This document shows, piece after piece, positions 1 to 13,800 of a DNA stretch of 64,000 nt. The notes under the pieces are model-generated. The model did no database searches and was not told where the DNA came from. It saw only the letters and a list, made by a program, of their open reading frames with translations. The DNA lies in the NCBI RefSeq assembly GCF_027580225.2, contig NC_073348.2, positions 28,608,001-28,672,000 of the forward strand, written 5' to 3'. The stretch comes from Misgurnus anguillicaudatus. Taxonomy: Eukaryota > Chordata > Actinopteri > Cypriniformes > Cobitidae. Numbering within the stretch: position 1 is the first letter of the stretch; each line of letters opens with the position of its first letter. Both the position numbers and the translations under genes were made by a program.

Positions 1-599
1 GTACAATTGATGAAACTTTCAGAATGGGAAGTTATGAACCAAAGAATCATACAACCCCCATGACTAATTATAGACATCAGATACATACATAATAAGTTGT
101 ATCCAGATAGCATATTGTAATGAGATGAGTAGGGCAAAATACATACTTGGACTGTATCCTTTACACGTTTCTTGTATTCAATCCATTTTTTCTTAACTGG
201 GCACTGATGTCTAAGCCATTTATTCTCATCTGTAATGCTTTTGGTGTTAATGTAGACTAGAAGTTCTCCCGTTCTCTCTCTCCGTCATCTCTGAAGTGTC
301 TAATTAAACTAACGCGGGCGCCTCTTTTCGCGGTTTTGAGTGAGTGAGATGTGATGACATTACCCGGGCTGCTTAGAGACCCATCGGTAGATTAAACTAA
401 GCGCGTGTGCGGTAAAAACCCGATCGCGCATTCCGTATTTTTGTCACAGGTGCCTGCACATTCGCGAGTACTTCTTAAAAAAAGTACTGTGCTTCTTTCG
501 GGCACTAGATGATCCTGCTGCTCAGTTAAACAGTGTTTGAGTTCTCCTCCATGTTTCGCTGTGCCACTGACAGGACGGGGCGGAGTTACGCAACATCAC

Positions 600-731
600 A
601 CGAAGCAGTTTGTTTTTAAAGGGAAAGTATTAACAGGATTAAAAACCGAAATAACCGACATGATAAAATAATGTCGGTTAGAGGTTCTGAATTTCGGTTT
701 CGGTTATTTTTCGATTAATCGCCCAGCCCTA
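600..731. mobile_element. hAT-type element, one terminus (partial)
   Basis: Ends in CGATTAATCGCCCAGCCCTA, the mirror of the TAGGGCTGGGCGATTAATCG terminus common in fish hAT elements. The partner terminus is not seen and may lie below position 1. The sequence from 1 to 600 has no recognised gene. Confidence 0.45.
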
Positions 732-1640
732 ACTATAACAGAATAAAACAGAACATGTTAGAATAGATTAGAGCAAATAAGAACAGAATAGAATAGATCA
801 CAACAGAGCAGACTACAACAGAATGAAACTGAAGAGATCAGAAAAGAACAGAATAAGTCAGAATGGATCAGACTATAATAGAATGAAACAGAATACATCA
901 GAGTAGATTAGAAAAGAACAGAACAGAATAGATCACAATGAATCAGACTATACTAGAATGAAACGGAATATCTCAGAATAGATCAGAACAGAACACAATA
1001 GATCAGAATATATCAAAACAGATCAGAACAGAACACAATAGATCAGAATGAATCAGACTTAACAGAATAGGTTAGAATAGATTAGAGAAAAAAATAACAG
1101 AATAGAATAGATCACAACAGATCAGGCTATAACAGGATGAAACTGAATAGATCTGAATAGATCAGAAAAGAACAAAATAAGTCAGAATGGATCAGACTAC
1201 AATAGAATGAAACAGAATAAATCAGAATGGACCAGACTATAATAAAATGAAACTGAATAGATCAGAATAGATTAAAGTAGAACACAGTAGATCACAACGG
1301 ATCAGGCTATACTAGAATGAAACAGAATATATCAAATATATCAGAATATATCAAAATAGATCAGAACAGAACACAATAGATCAGAATGAATCAGACTAAA
1401 CAGAATAGGTTAGAATGGATTAGAGAGAAAAAAGAACAGAATAGATCACAACAGATCAGGCTACAACAGAATGAAACTGAATTGATCTGAATAGATCAGA
1501 ATAGAACAGAATAAGTCAGAATGGATCAGACTATAATAGAATGAAAAAGAATCAATCAGAATAGATCAGAAAATGTATGAAATTAGAATGGATCAAACAG
1601 AAGAGAACAGAACAAAACTGAATATAATAAGACATACTAG
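732..1640. repeat. A-rich minisatellite, AGAATAGATC-type units
   Basis: About 900 bp of degenerate units near 10 bp (AGAATAGATC, AGAATGGATC, AGAATGAAAC), organised in longer blocks in which GGATCAGACTAYAATAGAAT recurs. It lies in an INTS2 intron next to coding exon 12. Strand composition is strongly skewed: A-rich on plus, T-rich in the transcript. Confidence 0.85.
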
Positions 1641-1680
1641 AAGACAACTGAGAAAAATGTCTTGAAATCCTCATGGTTAC

Positions 1681-1815
1681 CTTAATAGACACTTTGTGTT
1701 TGGTGAAGGCTCTGCTCCTCAGCAGCTGGTATATACAGTGAATAGGGAGGAATCCTGTGATGTTGGCACTGAGGTTATTGGTAACTGCCACTCTCACCGC
1801 ATGTGCCGTGACCAC
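1681..1815 (-). CDS. ints2: INTS2 coding exon 12 (last in window)
   Basis: Residues 519-563, VVTAHAVRVAVTNNLSANIT, GFLPIHCIYQLLRSRAFTKH and KVSIK. Acceptor TTACAG, donor GTAACC. The donor lies about 40 bp from a long minisatellite. Confidence 0.96.
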
Positions 1816-4800
1816 CTGTAACACAACATAGCATCAGTCCTGACCAAATACACACAGCTTTACATCTAAAGCATTTACCAGATGTCTTATCCATGACAAC
1901 ATACAAAAATGCATTAGATTGTCGTGTTCAACAGATGGCAAACATGCAGTTCTCAAAGTTAGGACAGGATATATGTACTTTAACAAGCTGTTAGTAATTA
2001 AAATAAATCCTCTGGTGCCCACACAGTTCTTGCAATATGTTAGGTCGTTTCTGCGCAAACAGCATTGCACTAAACGGGACATAAAAAATAAATTGACTTG
2101 ACGTTTTGCACTATAAAGCACTGTAAGTAATCACCTGTTCTGTGAAGATTTCCTGGGTGAAAATAGTCTTCATTTTGCTCAGTGAGCTGGGTTTAATAGC
2201 AATCTGTAAAAGGACAAAGAGGTTTAGAGACAGCAAACTAGCCATTTCACCACCAAAAAAAGTTAAGAAAAACCTTTCAAACCAATATGAAGGTTTTTTA
2301 ATGTAGAAAGTGAGTCATTCTGTCTAAACGAACCTGGAAGGGAACACTGCTTGTACCGTCCGTGAGTCATCTATCTGTACCGCATCAATAATGCAAAACT
2401 CAGCTAAGGGCAATTACATACACATACACATACACTCTTCAGACTTCTGTTGGATGTGCATGTTTCCACTGGCTTTTAGATGCTAACAATCAATAAATCC
2501 ACCAGTGAACAACATATTTTAGACACTGTGTGTTACAGTGCAGACATTTTCACTTAGAGAACAAATTCTAGACTAAAACTAATATTGACATTTAAGCCCA
2601 AAGGTAAACACAGGACTAAGTACTGTTTCAGTAACACACTAAACTAGAATTGTGTTTACAGAAAGCAAAACAAACCCTCTAGAGAGTGTCTGCAACCGAT
2701 CCATTTCCCTAATCTACTAGTCTGACTGTTTCAAAAGCTAGCGAGCTGCCTATTTAGTACAAACCTTTATCAAGCATTATTCAAATGGGACTGCACAAAA
2801 CTCAAATAGGAGTTATAGGCAAAAATTGTGAATGTAATCCAGTATGAATCCGCTTCCTAGTGCAGACCGACTGATTGCTTAAACTCACCTTCATCCCCAG
2901 GGTGGAGCAAACCAGCTCTATGATGGCACTGAGCTGGTTGCTATGGAAATACATGGCGACCAGTAATAGCATTTCTCCAAAAGAGGCCGAGACACCAGCG
3001 GCACTGAGGAGAACATGAAGAGGAGGAAAGGGAGGTTAGGAGAGCAAAAAAAGGGAAAAGAAAACGGATTTAAAGAAAATATGAGATTTTTGGTATGTGT
3101 GCATCAGCTTTAAGGTAATTTATGCACTTTGAAAAACTAACAAAATTAACTTTCAGCAGATGCATGCATTTAAATTTTAAGAATAACATTGATGACTTAT
3201 CTTGCATTATGATTTTTTTCCAATAAAATACTTTCCACAATAAGAGTTTGCCTCACCCAATACCACACGCAAGTACAACTGCAGCTTCTATTTTGTAACA
3301 ATTAATTTTCAGAGTGTTAAAGGAAAACACCACTTTTTTATATTTTACTATGTTTTACATCAAATTAGACGAATTAATACATACCTATCTTTTTTCAATG
3401 CGTGCACTTAATCTTTGTACAGCGCATCGTGAATGTGTTAGCATTTAGCCTAGCCCCATTCATTTCTTAGGATCCAAACAGGGATAAATTAAAAAGCCAC
3501 CAAACACTTCCATGTTTTCCCTATTTAAAGGGAAATTCCGCCCTAAAACGGAATTTAGGGTGTTTTTTCGTTGTTAACGAGTCAAACTTTCATTTAAAAG
3601 CATATTTATGACTGAAGAGCAACATTTAAGATATTTAAGATGTTCGTTTTCTGGTAAACTGGCCTTTGAATGGGAGCGAACAGGGCACGTCGCATGAGTG
3701 CACAAAATCTCAATTTTTACAACACTAAGAAGGCTCGACACAACGTGATACTTTACTCGAAGTATCACGTGGGTCTCTACACATGAACGCGAGCATTGAG
3801 AACATTGTTTGTGTACACAGATTTTAGTAAAAGCGAAAAGTTTGGAACAACTTACCGTGCTGTTAAACTGCGTCCCGCCGCCATATTGCCAGTCATGAGC
3901 AATCGATTTCAGAATGCGATTGAATGGACTCCATAGGACGCTACTTTTTCAACTACAGGGTCAATATTGTTTTTCACTTGAGACAAAACAACAAATTATC
4001 CGTGCATTTATATGGAACTATGCTTTAGGAGCTATCCATCTTTACTCTCCTTCCTCCTTATGTCGCATTCTGAGATCGATTGCTCATGACTGGCAAGATG
4101 GCGGCGGGACGCAGTTTAACAGCACGGTAAGTTGTTCCAAACTTTTCGCTTTTACTAAAATCTGTGTACACAAACAATGTTCTCAATGCTCGCGTTCATG
4201 TGTAGAGACCCACGTGATACTTCGAGTAAAGTATCACGTTGTGTCGAGCCTTCTTAGTGTTGTAAAAATTGAGATTTTGTGCACTCATGCGACATGCCCT
4301 ATTCACTCCCATTCAAAGGCCAGTTTACCAGAAAACGAACATCTTAAATATCTTAAATGTTGCTCTTCAGTCATAAATATGCTTTTAAATGAAAGTTTGA
4401 CTCGTTAACAACGAAAAAACACCCTAAATTCCGTTTTAGGGCGGAATTTCCCTTTAAAGACTGTTACATGAGTAGTAACACAAGTAAGTATGGACGCACA
4501 AAATAAAACGTGATTTTTTTAAGTGGTTTAAAAAATGAGAACTATATTTCCAGGCGGAAGAGCACTTAAATGCAGCACTTCGACCTCCATGCCCAAGGGC
4601 TGTCACAATGATTAAATAATTGTCTCATTGCAATTCTTTGACCTCATAGCATTGATTTCAGATCACCACAATGATTGCACATCTCTTTAAAAAACACAAG
4701 GGGGAGCTGCAGCACCTGTATAAATGAGACAGTATCAGATGGCGCTCTTTAACTGTCAGTGTAACGCGATACATTGCAAAGCTATTCAATACAGTGGAAA

Positions 4801-7800
4801 AAAATGCATTTAAAGAAATGTTGCAAAACTTAAAGTAGTATGATTTGTCAGGTAAAACATAAATTTCCAAAACAGCAATTCCAACTTTAGGGAAGTGAAT
4901 GATGCTATTCTTAAGGATCTGGAAGGAATTTATTTTTTGCAGCAAAGATATGTGAATTAAATAATTACTTTTAAATATGTGTTATGAGTATTAATATTTA
5001 CCGCCAGGTAAATCTTTCAAAATATTTAATTTAAATAATTATGACAACAATGTGTAAAAATTATTTCATGAACAAACAAAAAAATATATATATGAGAATT
5101 TAATGTCAAAGCAATAAAAAAGAGACAATAATAGTTTAGACTAGGGATGCTGAACAATTGGTCGCGATTGGTCGTTGGCGGAGTGAAAGTTTTTGTTCAA
5201 TCATATGTGTGTGAACTGTGTATAATAAATTTGTATAAATAAATGTACACACATGCATGTATATGTTTTAGAAATGTTTACATGTGTATATACATTTGTA
5301 TATTTATGTATAATTTATATTATATATAAATATAAATACTTAATATATAAAAAAAAAATTCTTAAAATTATACATGAATGTGTTCATATTTATATATATA
5401 CATATTTATTATACACAGTTTACACACATGTGATGTAAACAAAAACTTTTATTCTGCTAACGATTAATCGCGATTAATTGTTTAGCATCCCTAGTTTAGT
5501 CAATTAACCGTCAGACGAATTTCATAATCGTGACAACCCTACCGTGCGCAGTAACATCATCACTCCTCACTACTCCCCCTCTCGCTCAAACTTCTGTCAA
5601 TATTACTGCGCCTGAGGTCGAGTGCTACAAACTAAGTGCTCTTCCGCCATACAATATAGTTTTCATTTTTATCCGCTTAAAAAAGATCACGTTTTATTTT
5701 GTGCCACCATACTTACTCGTGTAACTACTCATGTAACAGTCTTTAAATAAGGAAAACATGGAAGTGTATGGTGGCTTCTAAATTCATCCCTGTTTGGATC
5801 CTAAGGAATGAATGGGGCTAGGCTAAATGCTAACACATTCATGACTCACTGTACAAAGATTAAGTGCACGCATTGAATGACGATAGGTATATATTAATTA
5901 TTCTAAGTTGAGGTAAGAACATGGCAAAATATTGAAAAACGGTGGTGTTTTCCTTTAAATGCGGACACATACGTGACACCAACCCCCAGCCTCACAGTGG
6001 CTCAAATGTCTATCTCACACACACGACTCTGCACTGACGGGCATTTATCTCTAAATTTATAGAGTGCGGATAAGCGGGTCATGAGGAAGGCAAGCTGCAG
6101 GAGAGGTGACTTATAACCCATCAGCTGCTTATTTGTTATTAAACTGCAAAAGCCTGTCAGTGCCTAACCTCCGCACAACCCCATCTGTTTTCATTTTATT
6201 ACTTATGCCATTTTTCCTACTTTTATAAGCGTGAAATTGTCTAATAGATAAAAAAATTGAGCATGCGTTACCGCGAAATGTTTTGTGTTTCGGTCTGTGC
6301 TTAAAGCGGCTTTCCAGTATAAAAACCTACAGAGGTTTGAAAATTCATATCGTTTCCATCAGCCCCCAATTATTGCTTGTGCCCTCACACCGCCCGTCTG
6401 GAGAATAGAAGCGGGGCGGAGTGCATTACTCGACAGATGGGCAGGTTTTAGATGCCTAATAATTACAAGCGCAAGACACAAAGAATGGGAAAATAAATCC
6501 TAACTTAGTTTTGACTTGAAGAGGCTAAACATCTGGAACTAATTGGATTAATGGATAAACAAGATAAATGGGTTTTAAGTGAGCACATAATGTTCTTTTT
6601 CCTGTAGTTGATTTCTTTTGCAGAGAAATAGCCGGTGTATTTCCTATGTTCAAAAATGCATTTATGGGTTCGTGTTGGGTCCATCCAGGCTTCCCATACC
6701 TTTCAAAATACTCCTCCTCTTTAATCATCCAGCTGAGCCACATTACCATCAACTGCTCCTGTTCTGGAGTACTGTAGAGAGAGACAACAACAGCAATGAT
6801 CAAGCACCTGCGCTTTACTCTGAACATCAAAATAAACTGAACAATATTAAATCCGGGTTCAATTAAAGCTTAAGTGTGTCATTAGTTTTTTTTTATTCTG
6901 TATGTATTGACGTAAATATTGTAACCGGTGTCATAGCGTGAAAATCGTACTTTTCCCACGGTACTGCCATTTAGTGCAGAAAAAAAAGAAAGAGAAAAAA
7001 TAATTGATTGCACAATTTCAACAAACCACCATTATGGTAAACAGTGTTTGCATAATTGTCGCATAATATGTCCCCTTTAAGGGGCACCTATTTTATTGCT
7101 AAAAAACAACATTATTTCGTCTATTTAGTATAATACAATGTGTTCGAGTGATTTCTAGTTAAAAAAACATTATTTTCCACATACCGTACACTGAAACAAC
7201 GAACTTTTGGTGAAGTAATATATATTAGATGAACTCTTATAATTTCTACATAATAATTTTAACATTTATTGAGAACTAGATTTTCCTAAGTAAAATTATG
7301 ATAAATACACAATTAATTCATGTAAAAAAAAGAACTGTGTGGGAATAGTAAGTCGTATTAGATATTTTCTTGTATTATTTAACTGTTTTATAGTCACTCC
7401 ACATAGTCCTAAAATACTTAAGTAAATTTTAATCAAAAACTTTAGCAGATTCAAGTAAAAAAATCTTAGTTCATTTAACTTAAGAATATTAAATACATTA
7501 AACTAAAAAAATTCAAGTAAAATGTACTTAAATTTATTTCCACATGTTGTAAGGAATATCCACAATCCTTTGCGCCTGATTTTTTTAAGCTTTATCAAAG
7601 AATAAGAACTGATAAAAACTTTAACCACTTAAATATTTGTTAATAAAATGTCATAAAGGTTTAAGCTCTTATATTATTGATGTTGTTTTGTTGTAAATTA
7701 TAATTTGTGAAGTCACCATTTAGGTGATCAGTGTTTCTTTACATGAACACTGTTTAGAACATTATATTGTATTTCTCTCCACAGTGCTGACAATACATGT

Positions 7801-10800
7801 CAAAAACGCAGTTTGTGTGCATTTCTTTTCAGAATCAAGTTTATTCAATGACTTATAGTCAGTCATGAATTTTGTGTTATAATGCCATTTACAACACTAA
7901 AAATAACCATAGTCCATAGAAAAGTCCATAAAACTATGTTAAAGAAAATATTTTTTATATTTAATATTTTTAGGACAGCAATGCTTCAATTTTCAAAAAA
8001 AAAAAAAACCTATCTAATAGACTTTACCTAAACGATTAAAATAAATCTAACTTCTAAAAAAAATTAAGTAACATTTACTTAATTATTTAACGTATGTTTT
8101 TCATGCATTATTAAGTAGATTTTATTTGATTTTAGTAGGTAAGTTGTACTTAAAAAAGCAGTACATTTTACTTAAAAACGTTCGTGCAAGTAAATTTTAC
8201 AAGTTGTTTTTTTCAGTGTACATTTTTGTAGCTCCAGATTTCCATCTTTTCGTAAAACACACTGATTCATGTAAAAAACTAATTGAAAACTACTGTGCCC
8301 CTGATTGGCCAGCTAATCTGAACATTGTGACTGGCCTTAATAGCTCTGACGTCAGCCAGAAATGTGACGCTCCTTACCATGTTTGAAAAATTTGGTCACA
8401 ATGCGATGCTAACAGGAGTTAACTTGCAGATTCCCGAAGTGGGAGGAATTATGATAATGTCCGCCTTTACTTAATCACCAATCCCAGGACTAAACTGTTG
8501 CCTACAATCTGTGTGTTTGTTGTAGTCCAAGAAAAGAGATTTACGTTGGAGATGATTTTTCACTTCATTGTTGACTTTGGGGTTTGTACCTTTTGCATAT
8601 CGTTAACATGTACTAATACACACTTACACACCAAAGGAAATGTAAAAACGTGAATGGGATAATTGGTGCGCTTTAAAACATTGTTTGTTTGAATAACAGA
8701 ACCAGTCCAATGCAGCAACAGTGCTCAGAAAATCAATTGGAAAACCCATTATTTTCTCATTTCGTTTGATGAGGCCAGTAATTCACAAAGTATACACTTT
8801 AAAATGAATTCAATGAAACTAAACAGCTTTAAACTGAATGAAACACAGTAACAGGAAGCTGGTTTAAGTTTGGAGCAATACAGCCACAGATGCTTCTTAA
8901 TGCTAGATTTTAATAATGCATTCATCACTTATTTTGATGACGGGAGGTGAATGTATATGCACCTGACAAGTGTGGGAAACGCCAACAGTTTGCAGAAGGA
9001 AAGAGAGACAAAGCGCACTCCTGCAGGCGTGGCCGGCGGACGGCTGGTCATAAGTTGCAACAGTTGCTCCGCCTCTTCATCTGTGGGCCTACAGTGAGAA
9101 ACCACATTAACCTTAATAACACACTTAAAGGGTAAAACTTAAAATATCACTGAAATCTGTGTGAGAAAATAATTGACATCACAATTGAGTTTCAATTTCA
9201 ACAAACCACCATTATGGCGATCAGTGTTTGCATTTTATCAGCATATTTGCATTTAAACAGACACACTTAAAAACAGTAAATTTTTGCTCATACCTACAAA
9301 GTGGCAATTTTAACATGTATATAATATATAATAAATTATCTATATGGTATTTTAAGCTAAAACTTCACATACGTACTCTGAGGAATCCAAAGATTTATTT
9401 TACATCTTAAAAAAAGTCTTGTGAAATGTCCCTTTTAAAATCAGCCAGGTGCCAAACTATTTTTAATGGATCTTTAATGTGCATTGTCCTGTCACCTAAT
9501 TGGTTTTAAGGAAGTTCTGCATAATTAGACTGCAGTTCATAGGTCACCTCACTCAATCAAGTTTTAATGGGGTCATTTGGATATGAACCAGGGGGTCTCA
9601 GGAATTGAAAAGTGGAACTAGTCCTAACTTGAGCTCAAGCACTGTGTAAATAACAGAACCACCACAAAAACAAGAAACACCCAAGTTAAGTTAGCTTAAG
9701 TACCAGTGATGACTTATTGTGGGATAGGCTTTACCACAACACCACAGAACCTCCATCAAACATTACATTGTCAACACCCGGACTGCATCACCCGTGTCGT
9801 ACCTGAGCCCAGCGATGCCCATGAGTGCGCAGTACAGTCTCAGCAACGCACTGGCCTTCACCACATGTTCCTCCCGCAAGCCAGAGTACCCTGAGCCACT
9901 GTCTGTGTCCATATTGCTGTCGTTGGGAATGTGGGTACTTCGAGAACGAGGCAAGATGGCCACAAGCTCCAACAGCAGCTGCCTCCGCATCTGCCACAAC
10001 ACAGAGCTGCTCTCTCTTTTCCTCTGAAAAGTATGCGAGATGAAGAAACGATGTGAACATATTAATGTGTCTGTTACAAAAAAAGGAACGTCAAGAGCTT
10101 TAGTGCAACTAGATGTTTTTACCTGCTGACCGTTGCGAATGAACATACTGAACCAGGTGCGCACTTTTCCATTGGTGCCCAGCAGAAGGCCGCTGACGTA
10201 AGAAACCAAAGGACTGACCGCTTCATCTGCTATGTCTGGCTTATAGTCTAGGGTCAAAGCCACGCCCAGACCAGGGAGGTGACACTCCTCCACCTACGAA
10301 GGAACAGGAATTTTTGAAACTGCACATGGTGTGAACAGGTCTCAAAAGTTAATACAAACCCAATGCTAGTATGCAAAAGTTTGGTGCATGCACTAGCAAC
10401 ACAGTGCTGGTTAACTCGCAATCAGCTCTAATTAATGTATCAGTAACTTATTACTAAGCTTGACAGGTGATCTGATGGTGGAGACTCACCACCATAGCCC
10501 TGATGTTCAAAGCCTGGGAGGGGTTCATCTGACACAGCTGCCGGAGAGCTTCTGTCCTGCGTCTGCCACCAACGCTCTCCTCGTCCTGCCTTTCTCCATT
10601 CTTTATCAAACCCCTGCATACTGGAGGGATGAAGAAACAAGCACAGAGAAAGAACTAATTGTTAAAACCTACTGCTTAAAAATACGGACAAAAGACGATT
10701 ACATTTTTCATACAAAGTGAATTACAAGCTATACATTTTATCAAAACATGTGTTCTTTGGGATTAAACCCAGAACCTCTTGCATAGAATCAATGCGCTAC

Positions 10801-13800
10801 AAATTGAGCTACAGAAACACCTCTACACTACATGTGTCTCAATAAACAGTCAAAATGTCTGATAATTATTATTATTAATAATAATAATAGTTAACAGACA
10901 GTAGACAGGAGAAATGGGCTAAAATGAGGACACAAGCCAGATTTGAACCTGTATCTCCATATGAACACCAAGGTTAAAATGACTGAGCCATTGTTGACCC
11001 TTAAAGGAAAACACCACAGTTTTTCAATATTTTACTTTTTCCTACCTCAACTTATACAAATGAATACATACCTATCTTTTATCAATGCGTGCACTTTTAA
11101 TCTTTGTACAGCGCCTCGTGAATGTGTTAGCATTTAGCCTAGCCCCATTCATTCCTTAGGATCCAAACAGGGATGAATTTAGAAGCCACCAAACACTTCC
11201 ATGTTTTCCCTATTTAAAGATTGTTACATGAGTAGTTACACAAGTAAGTATGGTGGCACAAAATAAAACTTCTGTTTGGAGCCATAGGAATGAATGGGGC
11301 CAGGCTAAATGCTAACACATTCAAGAAGCTCTGCACAAAGATTAAAAGTGCACGCATTAAAAAAGATAGGTACGTATTAATTCATCTAAGTTGAGGTAAG
11401 AACATAGTAAAATATTGAAAAACGGTGGTGTTTTCCTTTAAAGGAGCAGTATGTATTATTGACGTCTAGAGGTTGAACTTGGTACAGAAGTATAAATTCT
11501 AAATATTAGAGAAATTTTTCCCTGCCCCCCTCCTCCTCAGACTCAATGCTCGCATCAGCTGCCAGACACCTACAGGAGCGAAACTGACCATTGAAAGCAT
11601 TAAGCCTTAAACTCGAAGTTTATCTGCGAATCTTTACGTTTGCAATGTTTTTGTTGTTTGCACATTACAAACCCACTCGTGAGGATTTGTATAATTTACT
11701 CTGTGGCTCATTTTGATAGTTGCGCCCCTCAGAGGTCACATTTATGGGTCATTGCGGTCTCATTTAAAGGACCAGCGTAGGTTATTTAGCGGCATCTATG
11801 GGTGAGATTGCGAATTGCAACCAACAACTCAGTGCACAGCTCACACCTCACTCACGAAACGCATACAGTAGCCACCATAGGACAAACAAGTCATCGTTTG
11901 AGAAAACTAGAGATGGAACGTGATCAATAGAACGGTTTGTCTGTTTAGGGCTACTGTAGAAACATGACAGCGACTTCCATGTAAGGGGACCCTTGGTGTA
12001 TGTAGATAAAAACGGCTCATTTTAAGGTAATTAAAACAATATAGTTAATTATGTAAGGTCTTGTATATGTTATGTATATTATATTGCATTTCTGCCAAGA
12101 GATCCTCATAAAAAGTTCAACATTGAACCTTTAAGTAACCGCAACAACTGGCAACCGAGCTGTCAATACACTTGACAATCACACAGACCAAAACTGATGT
12201 TCTTATGTTTTTAGAGAAACAATATGTGAACTTAGCATGTTTCCTAAATATCTACAAATATATTATTTTTTTATTCATTCAGTACAGTCAAAAACTTACA
12301 TACAGCTACTTTAAACTCAAAAGCAATTCTTACAATGCATTCAAGCAGACGTCTTTAAATGAGCTTCTCTTTATTCTCCCTTAATTTCTTTCTGAATAAA
12401 AGCCTTTTATCCTAAAATAACAGCTATTTTGTTTTAACCACAGATGACAGTTTATTATGCAAAACAATTATAGAATTATGGACTCTTTTATGAGTGCTAG
12501 AATGATATTAGCTTCAATCACCTGTTATGAAAATCAGTCCGAGAAAAAAATGTGGTCACAATTGATGCTGCATCTGATTACAGATGATCTCTATAGACAA
12601 GCTCTTTCCTTTAATGATTCAGCCTTGAGCTCAATACTCTCCCAATGAAAGATCCTGTCTAGGTAATGAGTCCTGAGAATTGGCCATTCAATAATACGAA
12701 ACGTTTCAAACTGGCTCTGAATGGAGCCTCACACAAATAAGCTATTGACTCACTGAGGACCTGATGAAAAGATACCAGAAGGCTCAGAGATGTTTTTATT
12801 TCCAGTTAGAATATCTCAGATGAGAACACACACACACACACATTCATATGTGCGTAAACACACGCATCCCCAATTTGCAAATAATCAGCAGCCAAACTCA
12901 TCAAAATGGAAATTTGCTGCTTCTTGGATGATCATGAAACTGCCACATATGGCAGAAACGTCCAAGTCCAACTGAGAGTCGTGTAGTTTTAAACGGCATG
13001 GGGTTGAAAACAAAACATTTACGGCACTACTTCTGTTAGCGAATTGAAACATAGTATAGTAGCACTTCTTTCTTGAATTCATCACACCTCCATGCATTAT
13101 TGCCATTTAAAGCAACACCAAAGAGTTTTTTTTACCTTAAAATAACGTTTCCAAAAAAGTTTCAGTCGTTCATCCACTCAAAACAGGGTGAACAGCACTT
13201 TCACATTCGCTTTGCAGCCCTCTATCGGCCAAAACCGTACTAAAGAAGTTTCCAACCGTCGGGTCGCGGGGTCCTGTAGTTTTGAGTGAAAACTACAAAA
13301 ACTTGTTTTACGGCAGACCTACATTCCAATCAGAGCCAGCTATGCTGCAGTATTTGGTAATGGACAATTACGATTCTAACCTGTAGGAGGAGCAAAGAGC
13401 AAAAACTCTTTAAAGGTCGCTAAAAGTTAAAAATGAAAGTAAAATAAAAATATTACCAATAACTAATAACACATCTCACAATCCAGAAAACATGACTAAT
13501 GATGTTTGCATACAGAGCACAAAAGTAAAAAAATAAATAAAACCTCACGTTTACACACTGCCTCTGAAACTTTTGTTTGTCATAAAAACAAACTGGGTTT
13601 AATTTTATGAATTTTTTGCATCTGTAGCAAGCATTTTGACAATTCAGAGCCACTGTACAAGCAAACGGCAAAATCCAGAGTAGCGTCTAACAAGTTGATT
13701 CACTTTGTCTTGCAGTACAAAGCATGGATCACAAAGAGACGGAATATAAAGACAGATTGTGGCAGATTTCAGAACGCCTTTGAAAACAGGAAGATAGGTA

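Larger units (their letters stand above)
3317..5958. mobile_element. TTAA-type inverted-repeat element, interrupted by two other elements
   Basis: Termini TTAAAGGAAAACACCAC and GTGGTGTTTTCCTTTAA, with TTAA at both ends and about 200-bp inverted arms. The arms match the short copy at 11001-11441. This copy is split by the foldback at 3525-4457 and the hAT-type element at 5142-5493. It lies in the INTS2 intron between coding exons 9 and 10. Confidence 0.8.

Noticed and set aside
732..1640. CRISPR array
   Set aside because: The repeats are short, contiguous and degenerate with no unique spacers, and the context is a vertebrate intron.
3914..4408. 164-codon plus-strand frame as a gene
   Set aside because: It runs across the spacer and right arm of the foldback element, has no family resemblance, and its minus-strand mirror at 3574-3768 shows the same peptide from the other arm.
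6285..6503. 72-codon plus-strand frame as a small gene
   Set aside because: No upstream promoter or conserved motif visible. The block is better treated as unique non-coding DNA.
9788..10060. Alternative-frame open reading frames over INTS2 exon 7 on both strands
   Set aside because: They are shadows of the real exon. Only the frame reading RKRESSSVLW joins neighbouring exons and matches INTS2.
10733..10835. Functional tRNA gene on the minus strand
   Set aside because: Box-like motifs are present, but the acceptor and anticodon stems do not pair; best read as a SINE relic.
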